A stretch of DNA of 64,000 nucleotides from Puffinus mauretanicus (taxonomy: Eukaryota > Chordata > Aves > Procellariiformes > Procellariidae). Of the stretch, positions 13,701-25,751 are shown one piece after another; position 1 is the first letter of the stretch, and each line of letters opens with the position of its first letter. The notes under the pieces are model-generated. The model searched no databases. It was given only the letters and a program-made list of their open reading frames with translations, and was not told where the DNA came from. A program made the position numbers and the translations under genes. The stretch covers positions 558,001 through 622,000 of the forward strand of contig JAJKFH010001315.1 of NCBI GenBank assembly GCA_023333565.1, read 5' to 3'.

Positions 13701-16700
13701 CGTTTTCCCCCCAGATGCAGAAAGGGAGGAAATTTGGAGCGGCAGTTTCCTCGCAGCCGCCTGGCAGCAGGGCGACGTGTGCCCTGCCTCTCCCAGGGGA
13801 AGCCACAGCTGAAGTCCCTGCAGCGCAGCAGCACGCCTGGGCACGCCGCGGACACCGCACGGCCACCCAGCTGAGCGGCAGCAGGCGAGCGTCGAGAACG
13901 GGACATTTTGTACCCAGCCAGCTGGGGAGCACGTGAGCACAGCTCATCATATCGTGGGAGTGCCAGCGATGCGAGATTGCAGACGCGGCTGTTGCAAAGG
14001 TCTCTTTCCTGATGTTTGCTCTCCGAGTGAGATTTCTCTGCCACAGACTGCTGCCTGTCCCGAGCCGTAGACACTGCTGAAGAGAAGTCTGTGCTAGCCA
14101 ATGCTTTACCCCAGCCATGCTGTGGTCTACCACCAAACCCCTACCAGCTGTTGTATGGGAGTAAATTTCTGAAGGGGATTATCTAGGTTTTAGGAGAAAA
14201 CTGCACTGAACACACAATGTATGAACGATATTTAAATAAATGGCTCGGGAAGGTAAAGGAGAAAAGCGTTAGATAAGCTTTGTGGCCTTCTCCAGGGGAC
14301 AACAAAATGGCTACAACCGTGAATCCTTGTGCAGTGGTCAGGAAAGGAGACGAGCGGTCACAGGCCAAGGTGGCAGACAGCCTTCACCTCTGCCCCTTCC
14401 CGAGTTAAGGCAGGAGGAGCCAAACGGCCACTCACATAGAAATCGCAAAGCCCGTGTTAGCAAAGCTGCAATACGAATACAACAGCAGCCCTGTCTTGTC
14501 TTCTGTTGCTTAATACAGAAATTAAAAAGCGCTGGGTGCTGAGCCGTCACACCGACCGTGCTCACAGGCCTGCTGACGAGGCCAGTTTGGCTCAGCAGCC
14601 AATGTGACATGGGAGCTCTTGGACATTGCAGCTCTCTGCTGCTATACAAGTTAAAAAAAATGCATCTGCAAACACCTGGGATATAAAATAGTGTGAGAAG
14701 AAGTCACAAATAGGAAACTGGAGTCTCGCCTTCAAAAGACTCCTTGCAGGAGGCCTTAGAAATGTGAGGGAACAGTCCCGTAACAGCCTGAAGGAGAGGC
14801 AGGTGGTTCTGGAGCCAAGGAAATAATCCCCACCACATCAGGGCCTCTGCCACGTGTTGCATCAGGAGCCCACTCCTGCTTCTTGCCTTTCAAACCATGT
14901 CATTGCCCAAACCTATCTCGCGACACTGGACCACAGTGTTCCCTCCAGCAATTAAGGAAGTCACAGCATCCATAAGGGTATCTCCTGTACTGAATAGAAG
15001 TAGAAATCGTGTTAGCTTGGCTAACTGCGGTCAACAAGCTATGTAACAGTGTCTCTGCGACCTTCCTCCACTACGCAGGACCTATTGCTATCAGGCCAGG
15101 CAAAGTGAGATACCTCTACACCAGCCAATACCTTACAAAGTCACTGGGGTATCTGCCCTTGGCTTTCTGGGAGTGCAGGGAAGCCTTCAAGATGGCGAAG
15201 CCTTTCTTTAGCAGATGTTAACTCGTAAAAATCAAATTGCAGACAAACACATTTCACCCTGAACTGAAGACTCAGCTTGGATGTATGTGGTTTTGCTAGG
15301 TTTTGGTTGGGTTGGGTTTGCTTTTTTCCATTACCAAGCATCATCTGTCCTGTCTACCAGACTGGCACAGGACCACAAGCAGGGCTATTTTAAAAACCTT
15401 TTCTTAACCTGCGGTAGTAATGATTGACTCCGTATCTACAGCAATCCTATAGCTGTCAGCAGTTTTGGAGGTTGCCTTCTGAGTACAGTCGGCAATGTAT
15501 CATTGCCAATGACCAACAATGTTAAACCAGTCAAGAATTCAAATCTCTCTGCAGGGCTGTAGGAGCTCTCACAGACTAATGCTTTCAGGGTAGTCCACTG
15601 GCTCTCAGAAATGAAAGCAAAAAAATAGCATTTGCCTGCCAGCATCTTATCTCAGAGATTGCTTTTCCCTCCTGGGATTCCAGACCTTCCTTTTTGTGTA
15701 GCAGAAAGCAACCCTCTCCGAACATTTCCTTTGCTGTATCACTCACAAAAGAAACCCTTGCAGATGTTTAAAAACCTGAACCACAATGGGTCTGTCTTTT
15801 CATTTTGCTCATCAGAGCTGCAGCGCTGCCACCGCAAAGGCACACACCGTTCCTCAGTGAGCGAGGTCAGGTGGGGCTGCGTCCCCTCGTGCTGCCCAGG
15901 ACCTCAGGGGGATGCTGTGAAGCCACAGGGAACTTCAGGAGCCAGCCAGCCAGCCCCCTGAAATGCGCAGTCGGTGGCTGTCCCAGGCAATTCCTCTCCG
16001 GATAGGAAGGGGCAGTTATTTAGCTTGTCACACTAAAATCCAGATAAAAAATTTCTACTGCTTATGGAAAAGTCTCTGCAACTCATCCTGGGGATGGTTT
16101 CCAGGCTACAAGCACATGTTCTCAGGAGACTTGTCATTATTTATATCACACTCTTCTGTGAAAGAGAATGCAGATTTCTGTTACCCAGGAAAAAGTAGTG
16201 TTAGGTTTTATGTTGCTCTAAGCATTACCTTGGAGAGGGTGGCTGTGGGGCACAGAGCCACAGCAGAAAGCAGCACCCCCTTGCAAGGGTGTTGCTGCAG
16301 ACAAGTGCCACGCACTGACATCTGCCCCACAAGCCGTGTGGCAAGACTGGGGCCTCTCTCCAGTCTCTCTGAGATGGGTGCAGACCCAAAATAAAGTGCC
16401 CCAGGGAGAACTGTCAGTTCTTTCCGTGTCAGCATCAAGGGCAGGCTGAACCTCTAGGTAATAGCAGTGAGGGGTCTGCACACAGAGTGATTTGTCCCCA
16501 GAGCTGAAATCCACCTTTTGCCTTCACTTTCCCATTTCCAGCCTTATTTGCATCCCAGAACCCACCGCAACATTTATGTACTTGTTGGAGGGCCCCAGCC
16601 ACCCCATTGCTCGACCACAGCAGAGGGAATGCATGGAAGATTGGGCACTCAGGGGAAATGGGCACTTGGCAAAGCTCTACCCTGCCACATGCTGCTTTGC

Positions 16701-19700
16701 TGGTAGGGATTGGTATTTGGGAGGAAAGGGAGGCCCTTCTATCCAAAAGCAACTTCTTCAGCAGAGAAGACCTCATTTTACCTACAATCTATGCAGGTCT
16801 AAACGAAGAGCGTTGCAAGCATTGGTGCCGTCACAGCCCCTTACGGTAACAGCTAAAGAGCCATTAGTGTAGCAGAGAAGGCAGGTGGCACATCCAGGCT
16901 GTACCAGCCCTACCAGCAATTCCCAAGGACATGCCAAGGGTGAAACTGCCTCCAACACCCAAAAGGCACTTTTGTGGCTCACCTTTCTGGCTCACACACC
17001 AGATTCGTGCACGCCTGGCAGGTGAGGTTTTTGCAAAAGCAACGGTAAGGCAGAACTGAGAGAGGAGGGGAAGGCGGCTGCCAGAGGCTGGGAAAGCTGG
17101 CAGCTCTATGCAAGAGACTTTCACTGTACAAATCCTCGCAAGGGGCTGCAATAAGATCAGCAAAATCTGGCAAAAGCAAGCAGGGGTGTGCTGGGAAACC
17201 CAGGAGGGGACAGCTCAGCTTGTCTTAGAATCATAGAATCATAGAATCATTTAGGTTGGAAAAGATCTTTAAGATCATTGAGTCCAACCATAAACCTAAC
17301 ACTGCCAAGTCCACCACCAAACCATGTCCCTAAGCACCACATCTACACGTCTTTTAAATACCTCCAGGGATGGAGACTCAACCACTTCCCTGGGCAGCCT
17401 GTTCCAGTGCTTGATAACCCCTTCAGAGAAGAAATTTTTCCTAATGTCCGATCTAAACCTCCCCTGCTGCAACTTGAGGCCATTTCCTCTCATCCTGTCA
17501 CTTGTTACTTGAGAGAAGAGACCAACACCCACCTCACTACAACCTCCTTTCAGGTAGTTGTAGAGCGCGATGAGGTCTCCCCTCAGCCTCCTCTTCTCCA
17601 GCCTTTCTTCTCCTTTTCTAAACAACCCCAGTTCCCTCAGCTGCTCCTCATAGGACTTGTTCTTCTGCCTAATGGAAAGCTGCATGAAATGCGCTACCTG
17701 CGTATCATGTCCTGCACGCTGAAAGCTTGTGAAATACTGATGTTAAAGAAAATTGGAAGGGAAAATGGCAATGTACCCCAATAAAGATGTGTATTTAGAG
17801 AGATGCCACTCTGGTACCTTATAAAAAAGCAGCAGCCCTCCTCATGTTATCATAGGACCAATATGCTTTAAGAGACAGGAGGAAGGAAGGTCAAAGTATG
17901 ACAGTGGAGTTAGAGATTTTATTTCCAATATCTATTCTTGTGCCAAGATGTTGTCACCCAGGCAAGTCAGTATCAGACACAAATTACATGAAGATAAACT
18001 GGACTTTTCCAGCCAATATCAACAGATGTGGGGTGGGCAGGTGCAAACACTAACCTGCGCAAACACTAACCCACACACTCTCGGGATTCACACTAATATA
18101 TCAAGGGTTTCACCTGCAAAACCCCTGCTGTAATCGGGCTGCATATACAAATGCGGACCACACTCACAAATGAGCTTACCCGTGTTACGCCCTTTATATT
18201 GAGGGTGCAAGTCCACAGATGCATGGGACATTAGCCAAGTGGAAACTTCACAAACATCAATTAAGTGATAAACTTGTCATCACGCTCCTTTTATATCAGG
18301 GTTGCATGGAAGAACCATGCAACTTGCTTAGTTTCTCTTGCAATGGAGCACAAGTCAGCACTGCTATCCAAGCACCCTGGCTGGCTCTGATTTATGCCGT
18401 AACAAAACCAAAGGATACAAGCAAATAGGGATGTGGCAGGCAAGCTATGGTCACAGGCTCTCAGCTGGCAAAATCTCAGTTCTGCTGAAGCCGTGGGAGA
18501 CAAAATGACTCACGTAAGGCTGAGGATCTGCCTCGTGTGTCTAGTATGTGCTGAAAAATGTGCAGCTCGCTTAACTTCAAACTCACCCTCAATCTCAAGC
18601 AACGATTCAATCAGAGGCTACTTGCCACTAGCAGAAATGGACTCATTTTGATCCATAATCAGAAGTTTAACGCCTGATGCCAGCTGGCACCATATCTGTC
18701 TCCAAAGCTGGTGTCTGGTGAGGGGCAAAAAATGAAACCTCACCATTCAAACTTGACAAAAGTCCCAAGGCCAATTTAGTAACATGGCTTGTCTCATCTC
18801 CCCTCAGTCTTGGAAAGTACATGTTTTGCAGCAATACACAGAAATTAGTTTTTGGGAGAAAGTGTAGCCTGCTGGTAGAAACAAGGCATTTCCATAAGCT
18901 CACAGCAAGGTGAATCAAAACAGCCACCACCGTCCTCATTAACAGGCAGATTTGCAACCCAACAGTCAGCCTGCAACTTTAAATTAACAGAAGAAGAGAC
19001 ACAAGTTGCACTTACCCAGAAAGGAACTGCGTCCTGCGCAATTCTGGGTCAGAGGCTGCGATGTGAGCCGCCGCCTCTCTGCAGGTATCTGAAATCCTTC
19101 CCACCCCAGCACACTTGAAATCTTCCAGGAAAGCTTTCGCCCAGCCCACCTACCACCTTTCAGCTCTGCTGGCGTGTAATCTTCTCCTAGACACAGTTTT
19201 CTGCTCCATGTCACCTGGATACTTGTTCATGTTCAGCATTACATGGAGGGATGCTCCAGACTGACACACTTGTCATACAGAAACCTGCCATTAGCTTAAA
19301 TGGTATTTAGATTATGGGAGTATAAGAAATCAATATAGGAAGGGCACAAGTGAGCTAGAAGAAGCAGTAATCATCACCTTCATTTTGGGCATGCTGCAGT
19401 AAGCAAAACCTACATCTCTATTGTAATGACAAATCTATTGGGCATTGTGTGACACGAAGGGCAGTAGGAAAATTAAGTGCTAATATAATAGCCACTTAGG
19501 CCTCCGGGAGGGAAGGAAGTTATATAACTAATAATCTTTTCGCTGTTCAAGAGTTTCCACATGCTAGCAGAAGACAGGTTCCAGATGCCATCTTTTTCTA
19601 AGAGTCTAATTTCACTGGAGTTTTATTTCCTTAGTATTATGCAGTTACCCACAGAGAAAGATAACTTTGGCTCTTCTATCGCACTCAGTGTATTTTGGAT

Positions 19701-22700
19701 ATAGATACTTGAACAGGAAAAGAGAACAGAAGTGTCCTGGTTTCGGCTGGGATAGAGTTAATTTTCTTCCTAGTAGCTGGTATAGTGCTGTGGTTTGGAT
19801 TTAGTATGAGAATAATGTTGGTAACACACTGATGTTTTAGTTGTTGCTAAGTAGTGCTTACATGGTCAAGGACTTTTCAGCTTCCCATGCTCTGCCAGCA
19901 AGGAGGTGCACAAGAAGCTGAGAGGGAGCACAGCCAGGACAGCTGACCCGAACTGGCCAAAGGGATATTCCATACCATATGATGTCATGCTCAGTATATA
20001 AACTGGGGTGAGTTGGCCGGGGGGCAGTGATCACTGGTCAGGGACAGTCACGGCTGGGCATCGGTTGGCGGGTGGTGAGCAATTGCACCATGCATCACTT
20101 GCTCTGTATATTCTTTTATTAGTATTATTACTACTATTTTGCTTTATTTTATTTCAATTATTAAACTGTTCTTATCTTAACCCACGACTTTTCTCACTTT
20201 CACGCTCCCGATTCTCTCCCCCATCCCACCGGAGGTGGGGGGAGTGAGCGAGCGGCTCTGTGGTGTTTAGTTGGTGGCTAGGGTTAAACCACAACAGGAA
20301 GAAATGCATCTCCGTTCAGAGGAATTACGTGTAAGTACAGGCTTCTGAACTGGACCCATAATCTTAATGCACAAAGCACACTTTGAACAACAGACGCGTG
20401 TGACTTGAGTGATATACTTGAGTTAATGAAGCCTTTAATCTACAGCACTGCCTGCAGCAGTAATCGGCACTAACTGCTTAATGCAACCACACTGGGACTG
20501 GGAAGAGCGTGGCAGAAGCCCGCACTTTCTAGCCTCCAATTTCAGTTACCCATATCTAAGCCCACCCTCTCATAGCAACAGCTACAGCAAAGAATGTCAA
20601 TGTCATAGGAAGAATGCGCAAGTTCAGTCTGACAAAATAAATCGTAGCATGTAACACTATACCTGGGCTCTAGCTGGCATAAATCAGCACAGCTTTTTGC
20701 TCAGAAGGACCAAAGTTTTTAGGCTTCTCCCAAAAGGTGTGACTGACATAAATGTTATTAAGATCCTGCTAAGCTTACCTAAGGTGATGATTCCCTCCCT
20801 TACTTCATTGAGTTCAGATGTTTAGAAATCCCCGGAAGTATTTAAAAGACGTGTAGATGAGGCACTTAAGGACATGGTTTAGTGGGCGTGGTGGTGTTGG
20901 GTTGACGGTTGGACTTGATCTTTAGAGGTCTTTTCCAACCTTAATGATTCTATGATTCTAAATCTTTTCTATAATTCATTTAAATTGGCTTGTTTTTAAT
21001 ACATGTGCCATATTTCCATAATTGTCTATGTAGTATATAAATGTGCATGTTTACAAGCCTCCTGCGTAAATCCCAATTTATGATGTATTTAAGTAATGGG
21101 GAAAATTACAATGAAAGCAACAATGTTGGGTATAAACAAATACAATAAGTAAAATTAACCTCTCTACCGTAAGAGTTACTTCTGACTCAGAGGGTTGCTA
21201 ACACTTTATTCATTAATGCAGAAATAATACATCCTCTATTTAAGAAGCAAAGGCTGAAATAGTTCAAAGTGTGATCTGGCTTTCTTGTTTTCAACAGCAG
21301 TTTGAGGATTACAGAGCACACTTTCTAACAATAAACCTTTAAAACTATGCTTAGACCTACTACTGCTACAATTGCCCATAGCACGGAGTCTCTAAGCAAC
21401 GTGATTTACATCAGGTTTCTATATTCATCTGGATCAGTGTGGTTTGGCCCCTCCTCAGAAACACCCAATTCTCCAGCCCTATTCAATATTTGCACCTTTC
21501 CAGATCATATCTTGGAGGTTTTTTGCCCAGTTTTTGTACTCTCCACACCCCCCCCCCCCCAGTCCTGCCTCTACCCAGAGGGTCGACAAGGGCTGTTCCC
21601 AGGAGGGCCGCTGGCTGCTTCCCACCGCGGGGGGAAGGGGCCCAGGGCTCACCTTCCTTGATGCAGCCAAACCCACATATTCTTCCCCAACCCCAACAGC
21701 TATCTCTGTTTAAAGACGCAAATACATCAGAGGACGAAAGGGAAGGGATAGAGATTGTTAATATATGGTTTCTGAGCAAAAATCTCTCCCAAACAGGGAG
21801 TTTCAGCTCCCTCCCACACATAGGACTGCGCTAGGCCAAGTAAAAGCCAGGTACGGAGGGGATGTTATAGGGATGAGAGCCCATAGTTCATCTTGCTCAA
21901 AAGGAGCAAGAGAGACCTATTCTGAGCCCTGCAAGAGAGACCTATTCTCAGCCAATTAATGTCTTTGTATTTCCCATGCTCGGTTTTCCTCAAGGTGGTG
22001 TGAAGCCCTATACTAAGTTTAGCCCTAACTTTAGGGGAAAAATAAGGTCCCTTTGAGCAAGGAGCATTAAGTAAATGCCATGTGTCTCCAGGCTGTCTCC
22101 AGGCTCATCTCCCGCACACTCGCAGCCCCTGCAATCATGGTGCCTGCTGGGCAGAGAGGTCCTTAAGGCAAGGGCTATCTCCCACAAGCTAAAAACTACT
22201 TAACCAATAATGGGGAAGAAAAAAAAAAGGGACAAAACTCACTAACAAGGCAGTCTCAGAAAGGACTTTTATTAAGATGGGACCAGTGACGACTGAACAA
22301 GAAGGGAATTAAACCTCACATATCCACGAAGCAAATGTGCCACTTTTTAATACTGCTCTCCAACCGCAGGCTCTCAGCCCACACGGCTTTATGCAGATAA
22401 AACAGCTCTTAATCAGAGCAGTATCAAGAATAATAATTTTTAAGCAGGCTGCTCCTGCTTGCCTAGCAGAGTAAGCAGTGAAAGCTTCCCTCCAAGGTGA
22501 CTTCCAACCAGAGTAAGCATTGCCCACCAGCTGGAGTAGGACCGGCAGACAAATGCATCTTCTCTGCCACAGCCCAGCGCCATGCAAGCCTAGACTCTCG
22601 CATCAGCAGGACCTCAGAGCTTTATCCCAGCTGAGGACCTGGCACAATACGTTAAAAGGTATTTTGGCCGCAGACTCGTTTCTTTGTGGGCATGCTCCCC

Positions 22701-25649
22701 CCTCAGCACATCTGAATTGTGCAGCACCAGAGACAACAGCTTGGCTAGCTCTGCAGAATGCCACGGTCTCTCCTTGTGTGTGGGGCAGACGTGCCAAACC
22801 CCCCGGGCCACGATGCACACCTGGCAGCCAGCGCGAACAAGCAGTCCTAGCTGCGATCTCTCCCTAGCTTCCTCCCCATGGTCCGTGCCTCCTTGTGTGG
22901 TTTCTTCCAGCTATCAGTTGTACAGCAAACCTGGAGCTCAGGGTTTCTGGCTCTTGTTACAAGAGTGTCCTGAAGAAGGAAAGAGGGGGAGACGCAGGAG
23001 ACCAGGTTGTAAGTAGTCAGGGCCATGTGCTGCAGTTATGTACAAAGGCCATCGCTTTGAAAACGGGAGGCAAAATCATGTCACTCTCAGCTGTGCTCTT
23101 CTAGTGTCCTCCCCATCGAGGCTGATGCTGCAGCATACATGCAGAGGACATGCCCTGTAGACAAATCGATTCCTCTGGCTAATTTGATTATGACTCAGGT
23201 GCTGCCCCCACAGAGAGCATCCCCATCATGTGTGATAGCAGAGATAGCCATGCTGGCTCCAAACCTGGTCTATCAATGCAGCAAAAGGCAGTGCAGTACA
23301 GAGATAAGGCCTGGGCCCCAGGGGTAGCACCGAGCTGTGGCCAGACTGATTGCCCGCTGCTGTTCCCTTCAGCAAGCAACTTGCTCACCAGCTGTGAGCC
23401 TGCTTCTCACCCCCTGCACGGCTCCAGGTGGTAGCTGTGCCGGGGCCGCACCATGCTCCCGGGCAGCGCACGCTGCTGCATGACTCCGTTTCAGCCTGCC
23501 CTTCACGGACCACAGCACAGCCAACGCCGGAGCAGCACAATGCATCCCTTCGGAGGAAGAGCGATGTGAAAACCCACCAAAGGTGATGTGCAAAGAACTG
23601 CTCCTTAACAGACTGAAGGCTGGCAGCTCTTTTGTCAAGAGCTCTTTGGAGGATCAGACGCCCTCCCCTCCCACCTCTACAGCCATGGTAAACAGCTGCA
23701 GCTCTGGTCGCAGCTCCGGGTCTCATAGTCCCTCCAGCTTTCTGCAGCTTCACACCTGCGTTAGATGCCCTTGGTGAAGCAAAGAGTCGGTATGTCAGGG
23801 ATGAAGCTAGAGCAGAAAGATGTGTTGTTACATGTCAAAAGGGGAGGTGAAGAAAGATTATTTTTTCCCTCCCAAGTTACCTTCCTAAAGCGTTATTTCT
23901 GGTGTAGGTAAAGCCTTCCAGTCTGAACTACGTACACCCTTCCCAACACATATTCATGCTTTAGTCATTTGCCTCCTCTCAAAGCTCAGTTGAAATAGAC
24001 TCTGCAAGAGCACTCTGATTCATTAGCCTTAAAAGCCAAGTACTGCCTCCTGTGGATTATGAAACAAATTCCGCCAGTTTTTGAGCCATTCCAGTATCAT
24101 CCCAGCACAAGATTTTACTTTGGAGGTACACGTACACAATTCATTGTAACCAAAAGCATTACTTAAGGGTGAATTTAGCTTATGGCACAGAAGCACAAAG
24201 ATACCAAACCTCTTCAGTTATTTTTGAAAAACATTAAATTTAAAAAAAAAAAAAAAAAAAAGAATTTGGCACTACAATGGTATAATTTGCAAGCTACTTC
24301 CCTCTGTCTCTAAAGATAAAAATCATCTCCAGGCTGCTGATGAACTTACCAGGTACATGTCAGTAACTGGGGGAAAATTCATCTGAAGTATCAGACAATA
24401 CAAGCTGCTGTGCAGAACTGGCAAAGCAATTTAAAAGTTTTGAAACCTGGCTTTGCGAGTTAAGAACAGGGAAGGGACGGGATTTCTACCTGCGAGAGAC
24501 AACGCAATGGACTGGCCATTAACCAAAATATTTCAAAACCGGATGACAATGGACCCGCAGGGAACCAGGATACCAGTAATAGGTGTTCAGTGCTGCAGCG
24601 AAGCACCAGGCAACTTCCCCACCAACAGTTAGCAATTCTTACAGCCCGCATTAGTCTGCTGGTGTATTCAGACAATCCCTCGCTTTCTAGAAACAGGAAC
24701 ATGCAAAGCAGCGTATCTAACAGCGCAGCTTCTCTGCTGTTCTGGCTGAAAGCGTTTTGTCTTCTTGCAGCATTGAAACGCCCCCCCTTCACCTGCAGGG
24801 CCAGGACCTGGTATTGCTGGACCAGCCTGGTGTGAGCCACAGCTTTGCTCCATCAATCCAGCTGTGCTGCTACACACGTCACCTATTGACAGGACAGCGG
24901 CGAGTCGCTACCTTATTGCCGGCTACGTTAATTAAGCATCATGACTCCCTCATGAGACAGGCAGGTGACACCATCCCCGCTCAAGTCGCTAGATGATGGA
25001 AGTGCCAGACTGGCTCGTCAGGGGTGACGAGGTCTCAGTGGGAGGTTGCCCAGCCCGTGGCAAGGTCTGCCCGACGCGGTGGCCGACACAAGCCTTAGCC
25101 CAAGCCGCCACCTGGACGGCCAAGCCACCTCCGGATGGTGAGGCGGAGGGCAGGGAGGCCGGGGGGCAGGAGGATGCTCCCGGGCGCTGCGAGCCCAGGG
25201 CAGCTGGGGCAGAGACGCCCGCGCAGGTGCATTCCACGTGAAGCAGGCGTATTACAGAGTCTTTTAAAAACATCAATGACACGAGGAGACGGAGGGCCAC
25301 CCGGGGGGCCGCACCGCTGGAGCAACAGCTGCCGGGGGAACGGGCGCACGCCGGGGGCCGGGGCGAGCATCAGGCACGCGGGGGGCGGGGTCTCCGCCAA
25401 CGGTCGCCCGGCGCCAACGGTCGCTGCCTCACACCCCGGGCGCGCGCGGGGAGCGGCGGCGGGAACGGAGCGCCCACCCCGCTCGGGGGCAGCGCCTCGG
25501 GGACGGGGTAGGGGGCACCGGCGATGGGGGGGAAGGGACACACCGCCCGGGGAGGGGGCCCCTGCCGGGCGGCCGTGGGAGGGGGCGCGGGTCCCGCTCG
25601 CCCCGCCTGCCGCGCGGCCCGCACTCACCACGGTGACGGCGGACACCAT
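1321..25649 (-). CDS. TMEM86A: TMEM86A, lysoplasmalogenase-like transmembrane protein (complete, 3 coding exons)
   Basis: Joining minus-strand exons 25649-25629, 6224-5960 and 1748-1321 gives 714 nt: 237 residues plus a TAG stop (human protein about 240). It closely resembles human TMEM86A as I remember it, from the N-terminal [19 protein letters not shown] through the core GDAFLIW and SDLTIALN to the near-terminal LSAVESR. The family (YhhN/TMEM86) are multi-pass ER membrane enzymes that hydrolyse the vinyl-ether bond of lysoplasmalogens, releasing a fatty aldehyde and a glycerophospho-base. The conserved intramembrane acidic residues are present (Asp82 in GDAFLIW, Asp190 in SDLTIALN), and most of the protein is hydrophobic helix. 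All four splice junctions are GT-AG. The start has a strong context (G at -3, G at +4) and matches the known family N-terminus. The other paralogue, TMEM86B, is less likely because the N-terminus is TMEM86A-type. Nothing looks broken, so the gene is probably functional. Confidence 0.95.
1749..5959 (-). other. TMEM86A: TMEM86A intron 2
   Basis: A 4.2-kb intron bounded by GTGAGT and CAG. It holds no recognised transposon. An 18-bp-period direct repeat is noted separately at 5356-5385. A purine-rich segment at about 2990-3420 gives spurious proline-rich frames. No internal exon could be supported. Confidence 0.9.
5356..5385. repeat. short direct repeat, 18-bp period
   Basis: The 12-mer ACATGTCTTGCA occurs twice, starting at 5356 and 5374, inside TMEM86A intron 2. 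It looks like a small local duplication. Confidence 0.6.
5960..6224 (-). CDS. TMEM86A: TMEM86A coding exon 2
   Basis: The acceptor is a clean polypyrimidine tract ending TTTTAG at 6230-6225, and the donor is GTGAGT at 5959-5954. The exon is 265 nt and ends in phase 1 (the Gly96 codon is split). It encodes residues 8-95: the cytosolic VKSEGPK start, the first membrane helices, and [15 protein letters not shown], which carries conserved acidic residue Asp82. Confidence 0.95.
10262..10323 (+). mobile_element. CR1 LINE 3' end fragment
   Basis: The sequence has the conserved CR1 3' tail: a GGACCAGATGATCTCCAGAGG-like block, then CCTTCCAACCTCAGCC and terminal ATTCTGTG repeats ending at 10323. Only the 3' terminal piece is clear; sequence upstream to about 10200 may be a decayed continuation. 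CR1 inserts are usually 5'-truncated, as here. Orientation is antisense to TMEM86A. Confidence 0.8.
13730..13960. promoter_or_regulatory. small CpG-rich patch inside TMEM86A intron 1
   Basis: By eye roughly fifteen CpG dinucleotides lie in about 200 bp, far above the neighbouring intron. It could be an intronic CpG island, alternative promoter or enhancer. No exon or TATA box is visible. The call rests on composition only. Confidence 0.35.
17227..17660 (-). mobile_element. CR1 LINE, 5'-truncated, with C-terminal ORF2 remnant
   Basis: On the plus strand it begins with three AGAATCAT repeats (the reverse of the CR1 3' tail) and continues through typical CR1 sequence. On the minus strand an open frame at 17685-17296 carries the CR1 ORF2 C-terminus with [25 protein letters not shown]-like ([17 protein letters not shown]) and [13 protein letters not shown]. 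The frame is intact for about 120 codons, so this is one of the younger copies. Same orientation as TMEM86A transcription. The 5' end is approximate. Confidence 0.93.
18042..18073. repeat. short tandem duplication, 16-bp period
   Basis: Two near-identical copies of a GYGCAAACACTAACCY unit stand side by side in TMEM86A intron 1. This is probably local slippage. Confidence 0.6.
19733..20296 (+). mobile_element. solo LTR of an avian endogenous retrovirus (copy 1)
   Basis: A 564-bp element with TGT...ACA ends. Flanks AGAAG and GGAAG form a 5-bp target-site duplication with one mismatch. Inside are a CRE-like TGATGTCA (19980-19987; the CpG of the other copy is changed to TpG), a TATATAA box (19995-20001) and an ATTAAA polyadenylation signal (20160-20165). 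No gag, pol or env sequence adjoins it, so it is a solo LTR left by recombination. It shares its 5' ~270 bp and 3' ~120 bp with the LTR at 56551-57141 but has a different middle. It lies antisense in TMEM86A intron 1. Confidence 0.88.
20829..20960 (+). mobile_element. CR1 LINE 3' end fragment
   Basis: A short CR1 tail containing TTTAAAAGACGTGTAGATGAG, ACATGGTTTAGTGGG, GGTTGACGGTTGGACTTGATC and terminal ATTCTATG repeats. It is the same subfamily as the copies at 52.9 kb and, in reverse, at 17.2 and 61.9 kb. It encodes only the last ORF2 codons and the 3' UTR. Confidence 0.92.
21548..21560. repeat. C13 homopolymer
   Basis: Thirteen consecutive C residues in TMEM86A intron 1, with no nearby element to explain them. 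The length may be subject to sequencing error. Confidence 0.8.
21907..21954. repeat. tandem duplication, 25-bp period
   Basis: Two copies of CAAGAGAGACCTATTCTGAG-like sequence start at 21907 and 21932, differing at about one base. Local duplication in intron 1. Confidence 0.7.
24242..24261. repeat. A20 homopolymer tract
   Basis: Twenty consecutive A residues following an AT-rich stretch. It could be the tail of a retroposed RNA on the plus strand, but no gene-like or repeat sequence is recognisable just upstream, so simple-repeat origin is equally likely. Confidence 0.7.
25629..25649 (-). CDS. TMEM86A: TMEM86A coding exon 1 (7 codons)
   Basis: This tiny first coding exon reads MVSAVTV and ends in phase 0 at a GTGAGT donor (25628-25623). 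It sits inside the CpG island and is separated from exon 2 by 19.4 kb. No upstream in-frame stop occurs close to the ATG, because the GC-rich leader is open in this frame. The start is fixed by match to the family N-terminus and a good Kozak context. Confidence 0.92.
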
Positions 25650-25707
25650 GTCGGCGGCGGGGCACGTCCTGCTGGCGCTGCTGCCCGCCCTGTCGCCGGC
25701 CCGCTGC

Positions 25708-25729
25708 CCTGCCTGCCTGCCTGCCTGCC
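25708..25729. repeat. (CCTG)n microsatellite in the TMEM86A leader region
   Basis: About five tandem copies of a CCTG/GCCT tetranucleotide lie between the TATA-like element and the TMEM86A ATG. They would fall at or near the transcription start site, so length variation could change the leader. Confidence 0.7.
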
Positions 25730-25735
25730 GGGGCG

Positions 25736-25746
25736 CTTTTTTAGAC
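25736..25746 (-). promoter_or_regulatory. TATA-like element of the TMEM86A promoter
   Basis: On the minus strand the sequence reads GTCTAAAAAAG, a weak TATA-like box in otherwise GC-rich DNA, just downstream of the CRE. A start of transcription near 25710 would leave a leader of about 60 nt before the ATG. The core does not match TATAAA, so this is a candidate only. Confidence 0.4.
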
Positions 25747-25751
25747 AGCGG

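Larger units (their letters stand above)
6225..25628 (-). other. TMEM86A: TMEM86A intron 1
   Basis: A 19.4-kb first intron joining the 7-codon exon to exon 2. Recognised contents are CR1 fragments (10262, 17227 and 20829), a solo LTR (19733-20296), homopolymer tracts (C13 at 21548, A20 at 24242), small tandem repeats and a CpG-rich patch at 13730-13960. The remaining unique stretches (6.2-10.2, 10.4-17.2, 17.7-19.7, 21.0-25.0 kb) contain nothing I can name. Confidence 0.9.
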
